Positions 43,086 to 52,520 are shown, counted from the first letter of the stretch. The stretch: 64,000 nt of DNA from Tenggerimyces sp963762635 (GCA_963762635.1 CAVXLQ010000002.1:1-64000), one strand, 5' to 3'. Numbers and translations: made by a program. The notes: generated by a model not told the origin, from the sequence alone.

Positions 43086-43155
43086 ACTCCACCCACCGAG
43101 CCGGGGCTCCACAACGTGGCAATGGTGTCCTCAACCCCGGTTGCGTGGGTGAAGT
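43086..43155. repeat. 70-bp palindromic element, fifth copy
   Basis: The element begins ACTCCACCCACCGAGCCGGG and ends CCGGTTGCGTGGGTGAAGT, with a loop containing AACGTGGCAATGGTGTCC. Ends, length and the ACGTGGCAA loop motif match the cluster at 31394-31783. It lies between the convergent 3' ends of glgC and glgA, where it could also act as a transcription terminator. Confidence 0.75.
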
Positions 43156-43186
43156 CGGGAGAGTTGTGGGCAGCGGGTCGAAGGGA

Positions 43187-44341
43187 CTAGCGGACGGAGT
43201 CGTACACCGCGAGGGTTTGTTGGGCGATGGCCGACCAGTCGAAGTCGCTGATCGCGCGGGCGCGGCCGGCGCGGCCCAGCTCGGTGGCGCGGGCGGGATC
43301 TCGCAGCAGGTCGTTCACGGCGTCGGCGAAGGCGCGTTCGAACGTCTCCGCGTCGTCCGGCGTGTACGGCACCAGCAGGCCGGTCGAGCCGTCCGCCACC
43401 ACCTCCGGGATGCCGCCCACCGCGCTCGCCACGACGGCGGTCTCGCAGGCCATGGCCTCGAGGTTCACGATCCCCTGCGGCTCGTAGATCGACGGACAGC
43501 AGAACACCGTCGCGTGCGTCAATGCCTGCAGGATGTCCTCGCGCGGCAGCATCTCCTGGACCCACACCACACCCTCGCGGGATGCCTGCAGCGACGAAAC
43601 GGCCGACGAGATCTCCGCGGCGATCTCCGGGGTGTCCGGCGCGCCAGCCAACAACAGGATCTGCGCGTCGGGATCGAACCAGGAGGCCGCTCGCACCAGA
43701 TGCGCCACGCCCTTCTGGCGGGTGATGCGGCCGACGAACACGACGTACGGCCGCGCGACGTCGATCCCCACCCGGGTCAGCACGGAGGTCTCCTCGACCG
43801 GGTAGTAGAGCGACGTGTCGATCCCGTTGTGCACGACCCGCACCCGCGACGCGTCCAGGAACGGGTAGCACTCCAGCACATCGGAACGCATCGCGTCGCT
43901 CACCGCGATCACCGCAGCGGCGCCGGAGTACGCCGTCCGCTCGGCCCACGAGGACAGCCGGTAGCCGCCGCCAAGCTGCTCCTCCTTCCACGGCCGACGC
44001 GGCTCCAGCGAGTGCGCGGTCAGCACGTGCGGTACGCCGTGCAGCAAGCTGCCCACGTGCCCGGCGAGATTCGCGTACCACGTATGCGAGTGCAGCAGCT
44101 CGGCGTCAGCCGTCGCCGAAGCCATCTCCAGGTTCGCCGCGAAGATCCGCAACGCCGGGTTCGCGCCGGGCAGCCGGACGTCCTGCTCCGAGTGCGCCAC
44201 CGCCCCCTCCCGCGGCTCCCCCAGGCAGTGCACCGAGAGATCCACCAGCGGCCGCAGCTCACGGCTCAGGTAGTCGACATGGACGCCAGCGCCGCCATAG
44301 ACGTTCGGCGGGTACTCCCGGGTGAGCAAGGCGACTCGCAT
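43187..44341 (-). CDS. glgA: GT4-family glycogen synthase / alpha-glucan glycosyltransferase GlgA (GlgM-like)
   Basis: ATG 44341 (MRVALLTREYPPNVYGGAGV) gives 384 residues with the KTGG-equivalent YPPNVYGGAGVHVDYLSREL loop. The GT-B C-terminal domain is clear: VVFVGRITRQKGVAHLVRAA, VFCCPSIYEPQGIVNLEAMA (E-x7-E motif) and TAVVASAVGGIPEVVADGST. It is the actinobacterial GT4-type enzyme (Rv1212c-like), which in mycobacteria produces maltose-1-phosphate from ADP-glucose; the older name is glgA. It uses the product of glgC, convergent next door. Confidence 0.93.
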   Translation of the reverse strand: MRVALLTREYPPNVYGGAGVHVDYLSRELRPLVDLSVHCLGEPREGAVAHSEQDVRLPGANPALRIFAANLEMASATADAELLHSHTWYANLAGHVGSLLHGVPHVLTAHSLEPRRPWKEEQLGGGYRLSSWAERTAYSGAAAVIAVSDAMRSDVLECYPFLDASRVRVVHNGIDTSLYYPVEETSVLTRVGIDVARPYVVFVGRITRQKGVAHLVRAASWFDPDAQILLLAGAPDTPEIAAEISSAVSSLQASREGVVWVQEMLPREDILQALTHATVFCCPSIYEPQGIVNLEAMACETAVVASAVGGIPEVVADGSTGLLVPYTPDDAETFERAFADAVNDLLRDPARATELGRAGRARAISDFDWSAIAQQTLAVYDSVR

Positions 44342-44360
44342 GTTCGCGACAATAGGCGTT

Positions 44361-44729
44361 ATGGCAAGCGACCCGCTCGACCGGATCCGGAAGCTCTGCC
44401 TCGCTCTGCCCGAGGCGACCGAACGGCTCAGCCACGGCGAGCCGACCTGGTTCGTGCGCGACAAGAAGGTGTTCGTCTCCTACGCCAACCAGCACCACGA
44501 CGACCGCGTCGGGATCTGGGCCGCCGCGGGTGAGGGCGTGCAGGGCGAGCTGATCGCGACCGACCCCGAGCGGTACTACCGTCCGCCGTACGTCGGCCAC
44601 CGCGGCTGGATCGGCATCTACCTCGACGTCCCGCCGGACTGGGTGCGGATCGAGGAGCTCATCGAGGACGCGTACCGCCAGATCGCCCCCAAGAAGCTCC
44701 TCGCCCTCCTCGACGAGGCCGCCGACTAG
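44361..44729 (+). CDS. MmcQ/YjbR-family protein
   Basis: ATG 44361 gives 122 residues: LDRIRKLCLALPEATERLSH, GEPTWFVRDKKVFVSYANQH, DPERYYRPPYVGHRGWIGIY and DWVRIEELIEDAYRQIAPKK. This is the small MmcQ/YjbR double-wing-like fold, thought to bind nucleic acid. It is divergent from glgA (19-bp gap) and its stop overlaps the stop of the convergent subtilase by 4 bp. No specific role known. Confidence 0.88.
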   Translation: MASDPLDRIRKLCLALPEATERLSHGEPTWFVRDKKVFVSYANQHHDDRVGIWAAAGEGVQGELIATDPERYYRPPYVGHRGWIGIYLDVPPDWVRIEELIEDAYRQIAPKKLLALLDEAAD

Positions 44730-47700
44730 CGCAGCCCGTACGCCCGCACCACGCTCTGGTCGAGCCGGTTGCCGAACCGGTCCGTCGCCGACACCCGCAG
44801 CGACACGTACGCACCGGACTTCGGCGGCGACACCAGCACCTCGAAGTCACCATGCCGCGACGGCCGTACCGAAGCCCGCGACCAGGACTTGCCGTCGTCG
44901 AACGACACGTCCACGGTCGGGCGCCGCACCGTTCCGAACGCCGAGTCGGGCAACGGATCCAACGACATCTGCACCCACTCCGACCGCCGCGTGGCACGGT
45001 TGCGCGAGTCCACCGCCGGCGCGAACCGCGCCACCGCCGTCGGCAGCCGCGTCTCCGACTCGACGTGGCCCGACCGGAACGTCCACGAAATCGCCTGCTT
45101 GGTGGAGAAATCCGCCACCGACCGCTCGACCGTCGTCGCCAACCGGTACGTCGCCGACGCCGCCGGAACGTCCGCGAACAAGGAGCCCGGCTCGGACGAT
45201 TCGGCGACCTGCTGCCCGTTCCGGTACAGCACCGTGCTGCCGGCATCCACCGCCGACGTCCCGGCATGCCCGGCGGCATCGGAGAACAAAGGGACGTCCA
45301 TCACGATCGAGTCGCCGTTGCGCGCGACCGGCGGGTTCTTGCCGCCCGTCGGCCACGTCGGCCCGAACACCGCCGCGTTCCACTGCTCCGACATGCGATC
45401 GCCCGCCCGCAGGTAGCGCTCGTCAGCGCGCAGCGTCGTCACCGTGACCGGCACGTTGTCCGGATCCCGCACGACCTCGTCGAACGACTCGTTCCAGGCA
45501 ACACCGTCCGGCTGCACGTACTGCGTCGCCCGCCCGGGCAGGTCGTACGGCACACCCAACGACGCCCCACCCGCCGACGTCCCCGGCGCCAACCCGTAGG
45601 TGTACTTCAGCCCGGCGCGCTTCGACACCGTCGAGGAGAACGTGGACGTGATCTTCGCCAGCTGGCTGTCCTTCACCGTGCGCTTGAACCCGGTGACGTA
45701 CCTGCCGTAGCCGAACCAGTTCAGCGCATAGAAGTACGGCGTGTTCGCGAAGTTCTCCTTCGGCCCTTCTTCGCCCCACTGCCCGGTGACGCGCGAGATG
45801 AAGTCGCTGTCCGCAACGGTCGGTCCGAGGTGCGCGGTGAAGAAGCCGTCGAGCGTCCAGGTCAGGTAGCCCGAGATGTGATCGCCCCGCGCGTGCTTGC
45901 GCAGATAGCCGATGTCGATGATCGCGGCGTCGGCCGACTTGCGTGGCAAGGTCACGTTGACAGGCTTCGCGAGCCTGGCGTCCAGGTTGACGCGCGTGTT
46001 GGCGGCGATCTCGATCAACGGACGAACGAGCATCGCCGTGTCCCAACCACCATCGCTCCGCGCCGTCCCGATGTACGTCTCCAGGTGGTAGCGGCCCTTC
46101 GGCACGCGCACGGTCACCACGCCCGAGGGATCGGTCGGGTGGATCCACAGACCGTCGGGGTCGTCGATGTTGTACACCGTCGTCACGACGTTGCCTGTCA
46201 AGGCGCCCTTGCGGTCGATCGCCGCGAGCGTGAGGGTGTAGGTCTCCGGCTCGACCTCGACCGCGACTGGCACACCGACGGTCTGGCCGCCGCCGCTCGC
46301 GACGACACGGCCGTAGTAGATGCCGGGTGGGCCGTTGTGCCGGGTGTTCGAGGTCACCGTGATCGTGGCCGATCCCCCGGCCGGCACGGTGACGCTCGAC
46401 GCGCTCACGGTCAGCGCGCCGGAGGGCGCGGGCTGTCCGCTCGCGTCGAACAGGGTCGCCTCGACGGCGAGCGTCGCCGGCGTCAACCCGAGGTTGCGGT
46501 ACGTCAGTTGTCGCGACACCGGCACGTCGTCGTCGTGCGGCCAAGCCTGCTTGCCGAACGACACGCCGCCCGGCGCCGCGACCACGTTCTGCTCGATCGC
46601 GGCGGCGACGTCGATCCGACCCGAGCCTTGGTCGTACGGCCGCAACGACGGGTTCGGCCACGCCGACGCCGTCAGCGCCGCCTTGAGGTCGGATCCCTTC
46701 CACGACGGGTGCTGCTGCGCGAGCAGGGCGGCGGCTCCGGCCACGTGCGGCGTCGCCATCGACGTACCGGACGCGCGAATGTAGCCGGGCTCGACGACCG
46801 GGCCCATCTCCGTGCCGGCCGCCTGCGCCGCGACGATGCCGACGCCGGGCGCGGTCACGTCGGGCTTCAAACCGAGGTCGCCGACCCGCGGGCCGCGGCA
46901 GGAGAACACCGCGAGCTGCTCGTTCCGGTCGATCGCGCCGACCGACAGCGCGGCGTCCGCGGTGGCGGGCGAGTTCACGTACTCCCCTTGCGTACAACGC
47001 GGCCGGTTGCCCGCCGCCGCGACGAACAACGCGCCGGTCCGCGCGGTCAGGTCGTTGACCGCCTGCTCGAGCGGGTCGAGGTCCGGCGTGTCCTCACCGC
47101 TCAGGCTGAGGTTGATCACGCGCGCACCCATCTCGACCGCGGCCCAGTTCATGCCCTCGATCAGCGCGGAGTCCGGGCAGCTGCCGGAGTTGTCGCAGAC
47201 CTTGCCGTCGAGGATCTGCGCCTCGTACGCGACGCCGCGGTACTTGCTGTTCTTCCCCGCGATCGTCGACGCGACGTGGGTGCCGTGGCCGAAGCCGTCA
47301 CCGGCTGGGTCGGTGGTGAAGTTCTTGCTCGCGACGACCTGGCCCGCGAGCGACGGATGCGCCGCGTCCACGCCCGTGTCGAGCACCGCGACCTTCACGC
47401 CGCGCCCGGTGAACCCGGCCTGCCAGGCGGCCGGCGCGCCGATCTGCGGCACGCTCTGGTCGAGGTCTACCTTGCGCTGCCGGTCGAGCCACACCCGGCC
47501 GCTGACCTGCTTGCTCAGCAGGGCTTTCCAGAACGTGCTGGGCTGGTCGAGCCGCATCGCGACGCCGCCGACCGCAGCCAGCGAACGGACGGCGGACACG
47601 CCCGCGCCTGCGAACGAGCGCGTCCCGCCGGTCACGATCACCGGCAGCCGGTCGTGATAGCCGGACGCGGCGAGCTCGGTGACATCGAACAGCTGCCGGT

Positions 47701-47995
47701 CCAGCGTCCCGTTCGCGACCAGCGGCGCGGCGTCGGTCGGGATCACGTAGAGATGCCCGCGGGACCGTTCGGTCTGGAAGCTCACGTCGCGCCGACCCGG
47801 ACCGCGCAGCACCGACAGCTGCGCGCCGCCGGGCGAGAGCAGCACCACGCGGTCGCCGGTCAGCAACGTCACCGCCTGCTGTGGCTCGGCGGCCGGGCTC
47901 GGGGCTGCCGAGGCCGGCGCTGTCGCGCCCGTGAGAACCAGCGCGGCCGCGAGCACGACGGCCCGCAGGAGAGGAATCGATCCCATGCTCCGCAT
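44726..47995 (-). CDS. Secreted subtilisin-like (S8) serine peptidase, downstream paralogue
   Basis: ATG 47995 (or 47986) gives about 1089 residues with a signal peptide (IPLLRAVVLAAALVLTGATA). A propeptide region (VTLLTGDRVVLLSPGGAQLS) precedes the catalytic domain with the triad VAVLDTGVDAAHPSLAG (Asp), FGHGTHVASTIAGKN (His) and ASGTSMATPHVAGAAALL (Ser). About 600 residues of beta-rich repeats follow (Fn3-like: SSVTVPAGGSATITVTSNT), ending SVVRAYGLR. The C-terminus is very similar to that of the upstream paralogue, suggesting a conserved end module. Exported and probably extracellular. Confidence 0.92.
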   Translation of the reverse strand: MRSMGSIPLLRAVVLAAALVLTGATAPASAAPSPAAEPQQAVTLLTGDRVVLLSPGGAQLSVLRGPGRRDVSFQTERSRGHLYVIPTDAAPLVANGTLDRQLFDVTELAASGYHDRLPVIVTGGTRSFAGAGVSAVRSLAAVGGVAMRLDQPSTFWKALLSKQVSGRVWLDRQRKVDLDQSVPQIGAPAAWQAGFTGRGVKVAVLDTGVDAAHPSLAGQVVASKNFTTDPAGDGFGHGTHVASTIAGKNSKYRGVAYEAQILDGKVCDNSGSCPDSALIEGMNWAAVEMGARVINLSLSGEDTPDLDPLEQAVNDLTARTGALFVAAAGNRPRCTQGEYVNSPATADAALSVGAIDRNEQLAVFSCRGPRVGDLGLKPDVTAPGVGIVAAQAAGTEMGPVVEPGYIRASGTSMATPHVAGAAALLAQQHPSWKGSDLKAALTASAWPNPSLRPYDQGSGRIDVAAAIEQNVVAAPGGVSFGKQAWPHDDDVPVSRQLTYRNLGLTPATLAVEATLFDASGQPAPSGALTVSASSVTVPAGGSATITVTSNTRHNGPPGIYYGRVVASGGGQTVGVPVAVEVEPETYTLTLAAIDRKGALTGNVVTTVYNIDDPDGLWIHPTDPSGVVTVRVPKGRYHLETYIGTARSDGGWDTAMLVRPLIEIAANTRVNLDARLAKPVNVTLPRKSADAAIIDIGYLRKHARGDHISGYLTWTLDGFFTAHLGPTVADSDFISRVTGQWGEEGPKENFANTPYFYALNWFGYGRYVTGFKRTVKDSQLAKITSTFSSTVSKRAGLKYTYGLAPGTSAGGASLGVPYDLPGRATQYVQPDGVAWNESFDEVVRDPDNVPVTVTTLRADERYLRAGDRMSEQWNAAVFGPTWPTGGKNPPVARNGDSIVMDVPLFSDAAGHAGTSAVDAGSTVLYRNGQQVAESSEPGSLFADVPAASATYRLATTVERSVADFSTKQAISWTFRSGHVESETRLPTAVARFAPAVDSRNRATRRSEWVQMSLDPLPDSAFGTVRRPTVDVSFDDGKSWSRASVRPSRHGDFEVLVSPPKSGAYVSLRVSATDRFGNRLDQSVVRAYGLR

Positions 47996-48028
47996 TGTGA
48001 GCAAGAGGTGAACGCACGTGGGGAGTCC

Positions 48029-48068
48029 GAGCTGGCGGGATCCGGCGTTGGCTGGATCCCGCCAGCTC
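48029..48068. terminator. Perfect 15-bp hairpin between the two subtilase genes
   Basis: GAGCTGGCGGGATCC (48029-48043) and GGATCCCGCCAGCTC (48054-48068) are perfect inverted arms around a 10-base loop. It lies between the stop of the upstream subtilase (48088) and the start of the downstream one (47995), so it can terminate or attenuate read-through on the minus strand. Confidence 0.65.
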
Positions 48069-48087
48069 TCCACGCGCGCGCCGTCCG

Positions 48088-51000
48088 TTAACGGACGCCG
48101 TACGCCCGGATCAGCGTCTGCTCCAGCTCGTTGCCCGAGCTGTCCTCAGCCGTCGCGCGGAGCGAGACGAACTTCGCGTTCTTCGGCTTCAGCACCGCCT
48201 TCCAGGCGTTCTTGCCGGACGGCAGCAGCGGCGCCTTGTGCCACGTGTCGCCGTCGTCGTACGACACCTCGACCTTCAGCTTGCGCAGCTTGCCGACCGG
48301 CGAGCCGGCCACCGCCTGCGCGGTCAGCGGGAGCAGGACCAGCGGCTTGCGCTTGGCATAGTTCGTCGCGTCGACCGCGGGTTTGAACTGCACCGACCAC
48401 AAGGGCAGCGCCTTGAACTCGTCACCGGCCACGTGGCCGGAGCGGAACTTCCACGTCACGTCCTCCACCGTGCTGAACGGGGAGATCGTGGCGCGGTCGA
48501 CGTGCGACTCGAGCGTGAACTCGCCGCGCCCGGCCGGCAGGTTGTCGACGTCGACGTACGCGGCGTACTCGGTCTCGGCCACCAGCTGGCCGTTCCGGAA
48601 CAGCTTCGTGTACTCCGAGTCGGCCAGCGAGCCGCCGCCGTGCCCGTCCTGGTCGGAGAACGTCGGGACGCTCACGGCCAGGTAGTCACCCGCCCTCGCG
48701 GCGTACCGGATGCCCTCCTTGCCCGGGAACGACGGGCCGAACACCGCGGCGTTCCAGCGCTCGGTGTAGCTCTTGCCCGCCTTCAGCGTCCTCGGCGCGG
48801 AGCTGAGCGCGGTCTGGTCGGACGGCCACCCCTCCTCGTCGACGACGAACTCGCTGAAGTCGCTCGACCAGATCGTTCCCTCGGGCTGGTTGTACTCCAC
48901 GACCTTCGACGGCAGGTCCGAGACCAGCCCCGCGGCCCACCCTCCGCCGCCGCTCGGGCTGTTGCCGTAGACCACCTTCATGGACTTGCGTCCCGGCAGT
49001 GTCTGCGACGCCGAGGCCGTGACCTTGGCGAGCTGACGGTCGCGGACCGACTTCTCGAAGCCGGTGAAGATCCGGCCGTTCAGGAACCAGGGCAGGTTGT
49101 AGCGATACGGCGAGTTCAAGAACGATCCGTCCGCGTCCGGCTCGGCGAGCTGGGTGTTGACGTGGGCCACGAAGCCCTGGGCGGCGGGCTCGCCCTGGTG
49201 CGCGGAGAAGAAGCCCTCGAACGTGTCGCCCAGGATCGTCGCGCTCAGGCCGCCATCCGGCTTGATGACGTCGTAGCCGAGGTCGGCCAGCACCGTGCTC
49301 GCCGACTTCCGTTCGACCTCGACCGAGATCGGCTTCGCGTCACGGGCGTCGACGTTCAGCACGACGGCGTGGTCGAGGACGAGGGTCGGGCGGACGAGGC
49401 TGCTGAAGGTGAGGTTCTCCTCGTCGCCGGTGACGATCAGGCTGTCCACGACGTACTTGCCCTTGGGCAGCCGGACCTTCGTGGTGCCCGTGGCTCCGTA
49501 GTAGCTGTTGAAGAAGTCGGCGTCGATGCCGTACAGCAGGTCCCTGTAGTCGGCGGCGGGCTTCCCGTCGCGGTCCAGGTGGTTGATCGTGAGGTCGTAG
49601 CTCTCGACCTCCTTCTCGACGCCGAGCGGGGTCGTCACCGTTGCCGCTCCGGCGGTCGCGGTGATGCTGCCGCTGTAGAAGCCGTCCGGTCCGGCGTGCT
49701 TGGTGGTGGCCGTGACGGTGACGTTGGCGGTGCCGCCCGCGGGGACGGTGACCTCGTTCGCGCTCAACGTCAGCGCATCTGCCGGCGCGGACTCGCCGTC
49801 CGGACCGGTCATCTTGGCGGCGAGGGCGAGCGTGACCGCGGCCGTTCCAGCATTGCGGTACGTCAGCGTCTTCGTCACCGGCTGGTCGTCGCCGTGCGGC
49901 CACAGCTGGGTGCCGAACGATAGGCTGACCGGCTCGCTCAGGACCGACTGGGTGATCGCCTTCGCGACGTCGACCCTGCCCGCGCCCTGCTCGAACGCGT
50001 TGAGCTCGGGGTGGGGCTTGGCCGACGCCATCAGCGCGGCCTTGAGCTGCGGACCGGTCCAGTCCTGGTGCTGCTGGGCCAGGATCGCTGCCGCACCGAC
50101 GACGTGCGGGGTGGCCATCGACGTACCCGAGAGGCTCAGGTACCTGTCGCCGACCGGGGTGCCGATGCTGGCGTCCTTGGAGCGCGCGGCGACGATGTCG
50201 ACGCCCGGAGCGGTGAGGTCGGGCTTGACCGCGCCGTCGCCGATCCGCGGGCCACGGCTGGAGAACGAGGCGAGCTCGTCCTGCTTGTCGACCGCACCCA
50301 CGGTGAGCGCCGCGTCGGCGCTGCCGGGCGAGCCGACCGTCTTCGCGCCGAAGTCACCGTCGTTGCCGGCGGCGACGACGAACAGCGTGCCGGTCGTCTC
50401 GGTCAGCGTGTTGACGGCTTCCTCGAGCGGATCGAGCTCCGGGCTGTCGGGACCGCCGAGGCTGATGTTGACGACCTTGGCGCCCTGGTCGACCGCCCAC
50501 TGCATGCCGTCGAGGATCGCGGACTCGTAGCAGCCGAACTCCTCGCAGACCTTGGCGTCCAGCAGCTTGGCTTCGTACGCCACGCCCTTATATCTGCCTT
50601 CCGAAGCGGCCGCGGTGCCGGCGATCGTCGAGGCTACGTGGGTGCCGTGGCCGACGATGTCCTTCGCGTCCTCCTCGGTGAAGTTCTTCGCCGCGGCGAT
50701 CTGCGGGGCGAGGTCCGGGTGGGTGGCGTCGATGCCGGTGTCGACCACGCCGACCTTGACGCCCTTGCCGGTGAAGCCCTTCGCCCACGCGGCGGGCGCG
50801 CCGATCTGCGGCACGCTCTGGTCGAGGACCGGCTTCTTGATCGCGTCCAGCCAGATCTTCTCCAGGCCGGCGCTGAGTGTGGTCGGGCCGGTGATCCCCT
50901 GCCAGAAGTCGCTGGTCTCTGCTGTTTCGACGCTGACGGCGGTGCCGCCGATGGCCGGCAGCGTGCGCTCGGTCTTGGCGCCGGCCTGGCGGAGCGCGGT

Positions 51001-51426
51001 GGCTCCGTTCTTGCCTTTGGCGTACGTGACGATCAGCGGGATGCTCTTGTGCCGCGGCGCTTTCGCGAGCGCGAGAACCTCGAACAGCCGCCGGTCCACC
51101 TTCCCGGACTGGACCAGCGGTTGGGCGTCGCGCGGGATGACGTACAGCTTGCCGTCGGCGCGATGCGTACTGAACGTCATGCCACGGCGGCCCTCGCCAG
51201 GCGTGATGCTCGCCTTCGAGCCGTCCTTGGCGTACAGCGTCACCCGGTCACCGGTCACCAGCGTGACCGAGCCCAGGGGACCTGTCTTGACCGTCGGCTG
51301 GGCGCCGGGCGCCGCCGCCGGGATCGCGGCCAGGCCGCTGCCAGTCCCGGCGACGAGAACGCCGGCGATTCCTGTGGCCAGAACGGCGAGGCTCGCCGTT
51401 CTCCCCCGTTGCTTCCACCACTTCAT
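48088..51426 (-). CDS. Secreted subtilisin-like (S8) serine peptidase, upstream paralogue
   Basis: ATG 51426 follows GGGAGG at 6-7 bases and gives 1112 residues: MKWWKQRGRTASLAVLATGI is a typical signal peptide start. The catalytic domain shows VGVVDTGIDATHPDLAPQ (Asp), VGHGTHVASTIAGTAAAS (His) and LSGTSMATPHVVGAAAIL (Ser), with the oxyanion-hole Asn in VVAAGNDGDFG. The region behind is a long series of beta domains ending TLIRAYGVR. Same order and about the same length as the downstream copy, so this is a tandem duplication that has diverged. A palindrome 113 bp upstream may be its operator. Confidence 0.92.
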   Translation of the reverse strand: MKWWKQRGRTASLAVLATGIAGVLVAGTGSGLAAIPAAAPGAQPTVKTGPLGSVTLVTGDRVTLYAKDGSKASITPGEGRRGMTFSTHRADGKLYVIPRDAQPLVQSGKVDRRLFEVLALAKAPRHKSIPLIVTYAKGKNGATALRQAGAKTERTLPAIGGTAVSVETAETSDFWQGITGPTTLSAGLEKIWLDAIKKPVLDQSVPQIGAPAAWAKGFTGKGVKVGVVDTGIDATHPDLAPQIAAAKNFTEEDAKDIVGHGTHVASTIAGTAAASEGRYKGVAYEAKLLDAKVCEEFGCYESAILDGMQWAVDQGAKVVNISLGGPDSPELDPLEEAVNTLTETTGTLFVVAAGNDGDFGAKTVGSPGSADAALTVGAVDKQDELASFSSRGPRIGDGAVKPDLTAPGVDIVAARSKDASIGTPVGDRYLSLSGTSMATPHVVGAAAILAQQHQDWTGPQLKAALMASAKPHPELNAFEQGAGRVDVAKAITQSVLSEPVSLSFGTQLWPHGDDQPVTKTLTYRNAGTAAVTLALAAKMTGPDGESAPADALTLSANEVTVPAGGTANVTVTATTKHAGPDGFYSGSITATAGAATVTTPLGVEKEVESYDLTINHLDRDGKPAADYRDLLYGIDADFFNSYYGATGTTKVRLPKGKYVVDSLIVTGDEENLTFSSLVRPTLVLDHAVVLNVDARDAKPISVEVERKSASTVLADLGYDVIKPDGGLSATILGDTFEGFFSAHQGEPAAQGFVAHVNTQLAEPDADGSFLNSPYRYNLPWFLNGRIFTGFEKSVRDRQLAKVTASASQTLPGRKSMKVVYGNSPSGGGGWAAGLVSDLPSKVVEYNQPEGTIWSSDFSEFVVDEEGWPSDQTALSSAPRTLKAGKSYTERWNAAVFGPSFPGKEGIRYAARAGDYLAVSVPTFSDQDGHGGGSLADSEYTKLFRNGQLVAETEYAAYVDVDNLPAGRGEFTLESHVDRATISPFSTVEDVTWKFRSGHVAGDEFKALPLWSVQFKPAVDATNYAKRKPLVLLPLTAQAVAGSPVGKLRKLKVEVSYDDGDTWHKAPLLPSGKNAWKAVLKPKNAKFVSLRATAEDSSGNELEQTLIRAYGVR

Positions 51427-51539
51427 GCATGACCTCCCAGGGTCAGATCGGGAGGGATCGGTCCCCAGAGGACAAGGCTGGTCATGCATCCCCGTGTTCG
51501 TGCCGACCCCCGTACAGCACCTGGTGCTTGGAGCGATGC

Positions 51540-51558
51540 TTGCATACGCGGTATGCAA
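51540..51558. promoter_or_regulatory. Candidate operator upstream of the subtilase gene
   Basis: TTGCATAC-GCG-GTATGCAA is a perfect palindrome with 8-bp arms. It lies in the 295-bp gap between the subtilase start (51426) and DUF3117 (51722), about 115 bp upstream of the subtilase start codon. No other structure stands out in this gap. Confidence 0.5.
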
Positions 51559-51721
51559 ACGCCACTCGCGTTACTCGAGGAGAAGGGGCTGCGCGGCCGA
51601 AAGGTTGGGAAGGTGTCCGGATTCGGACGGTGATGGGATGACTGCGGGCAGCGAGAACCCCGGCCGGACATCGTGGTCCAGCCGGGGCTCAGAGTGTTGG
51701 GTCGTTACGCGTCAACGCGAT

Positions 51722-51889
51722 CTAGGGGACCACCGACTTGAGCGCGTCGCCAAGCTCGCTGGCCTCGTCGGCCGAGAGCTCGACCACGAGCCGCCCGCCA
51801 CCCTCGAGTGGGACCCGCATGACGATGCCGCGGCCCTCCTTGGTGACCTCCAGCGGTCCGTCGCCTGTCCGCGGCTTCATGGCCGCCAT
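51722..51889 (-). CDS. Small DUF3117 protein
   Basis: A 55-residue frame on the minus strand starts at ATG 51889 after GGAAGGGAG and reads MAAMKPRTGDGPLEVTKEGR, then GIVMRVPLEGGGRLVVELSA, and ends SELGDALKSVVP. This is the complete DUF3117 family sequence, a short beta-hairpin plus helix protein conserved in actinobacteria (Rv1211-like, from memory). Function unknown. In mycobacteria it lies between tag and glgA; here the two subtilases have been inserted between it and glgA. Confidence 0.92.
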   Translation of the reverse strand: MAAMKPRTGDGPLEVTKEGRGIVMRVPLEGGGRLVVELSADEASELGDALKSVVP

Positions 51890-52138
51890 GCGCGCACTCC
51901 CTTCCTGTGATCTGTGCGCGACGACTTACACCGTGGTCCGGTGCCCACGCCGCCAACGCGTGTCGGTTCGATCGCCCATTATCCCGCACAGTTCCCGCGG
52001 CATGTACGCAAGATCGGCATACCGGTCCTGACCGACTGCGGCAGAGGCGATCTGACCGCCTGAGTGCCCGTTCAGGCAGCCCACGGATTCCCCGATGCCA
52101 GACCGCCTCGGCCGCCCGCCTGTGGTGGCCGTCGCCCC

Positions 52139-52213
52139 GTGATCATGATCGTGATCATGAAGACCGATCGGTTCTCTACGCCGATCCGCCTTCATCAAAC
52201 AGATCATGATCAC
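52139..52213. repeat. GATC-rich palindromic element, copy 2
   Basis: The 75-bp element runs GTGATCATGATCGTGATC ... CAGATCATGATCAC, with inner ATGAAG/CTTCAT arms and the centre CTACGCCGATCCG. It is most similar to the copy at 52848 (nearly identical right half). The stretch 51890-52138 before it shows nothing recognisable. Confidence 0.85.
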
Positions 52214-52262
52214 CGCCCAGGCCGCCACCGCGCCGTCCTGGCTGCCGAGCTTGCGAGCTGGA

Positions 52263-52520
52263 GCGAGGTCACGAGCACCGCCATACGTCGCGAGGTCAGG
52301 AGCACCGGTCACATCGCGAGGTCACGAGCCGTCATACATCGCGAGGTCACGAGCACCGGTCACTCCGCGAGGTCACGAGCACCGTCATACGTCGCGAGGT
52401 CACGAGCACCGGTCACTTCCCGAGGTCACGAGCACCGTCACTCCGCGAGGTCGCGAGGTCAGCGAGCACCGAGCACTCACTCCGCGAGGTCACGAGCACG
52501 TCCTCGGCAGGTCACGAGCT
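52263..52520. repeat. Minisatellite of about nine 25-27-bp units
   Basis: The core CGCGAGGTCACGAGCACCG repeats about every 26 bp. Units alternate between a tail like TCATACGT and one like GTCACTC, so the higher-order period is about 52 bp. The last units are degenerate. The sequence between cores is itself repeated, so this is not a CRISPR. No protein start or credible frame uses the array. Confidence 0.85.

Noticed and set aside
44852..51432. Very long open frames on the plus strand across both subtilase genes
   Set aside because: Arg/Pro/Gly-rich composition and mirror relation to the real genes show they are GC-bias shadows.
52263..52520. CRISPR-like appearance of the repeated 26-bp units
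   Set aside because: Sequences between the cores are themselves repeated and only a few bases long; there are no unique spacers and no cas genes.
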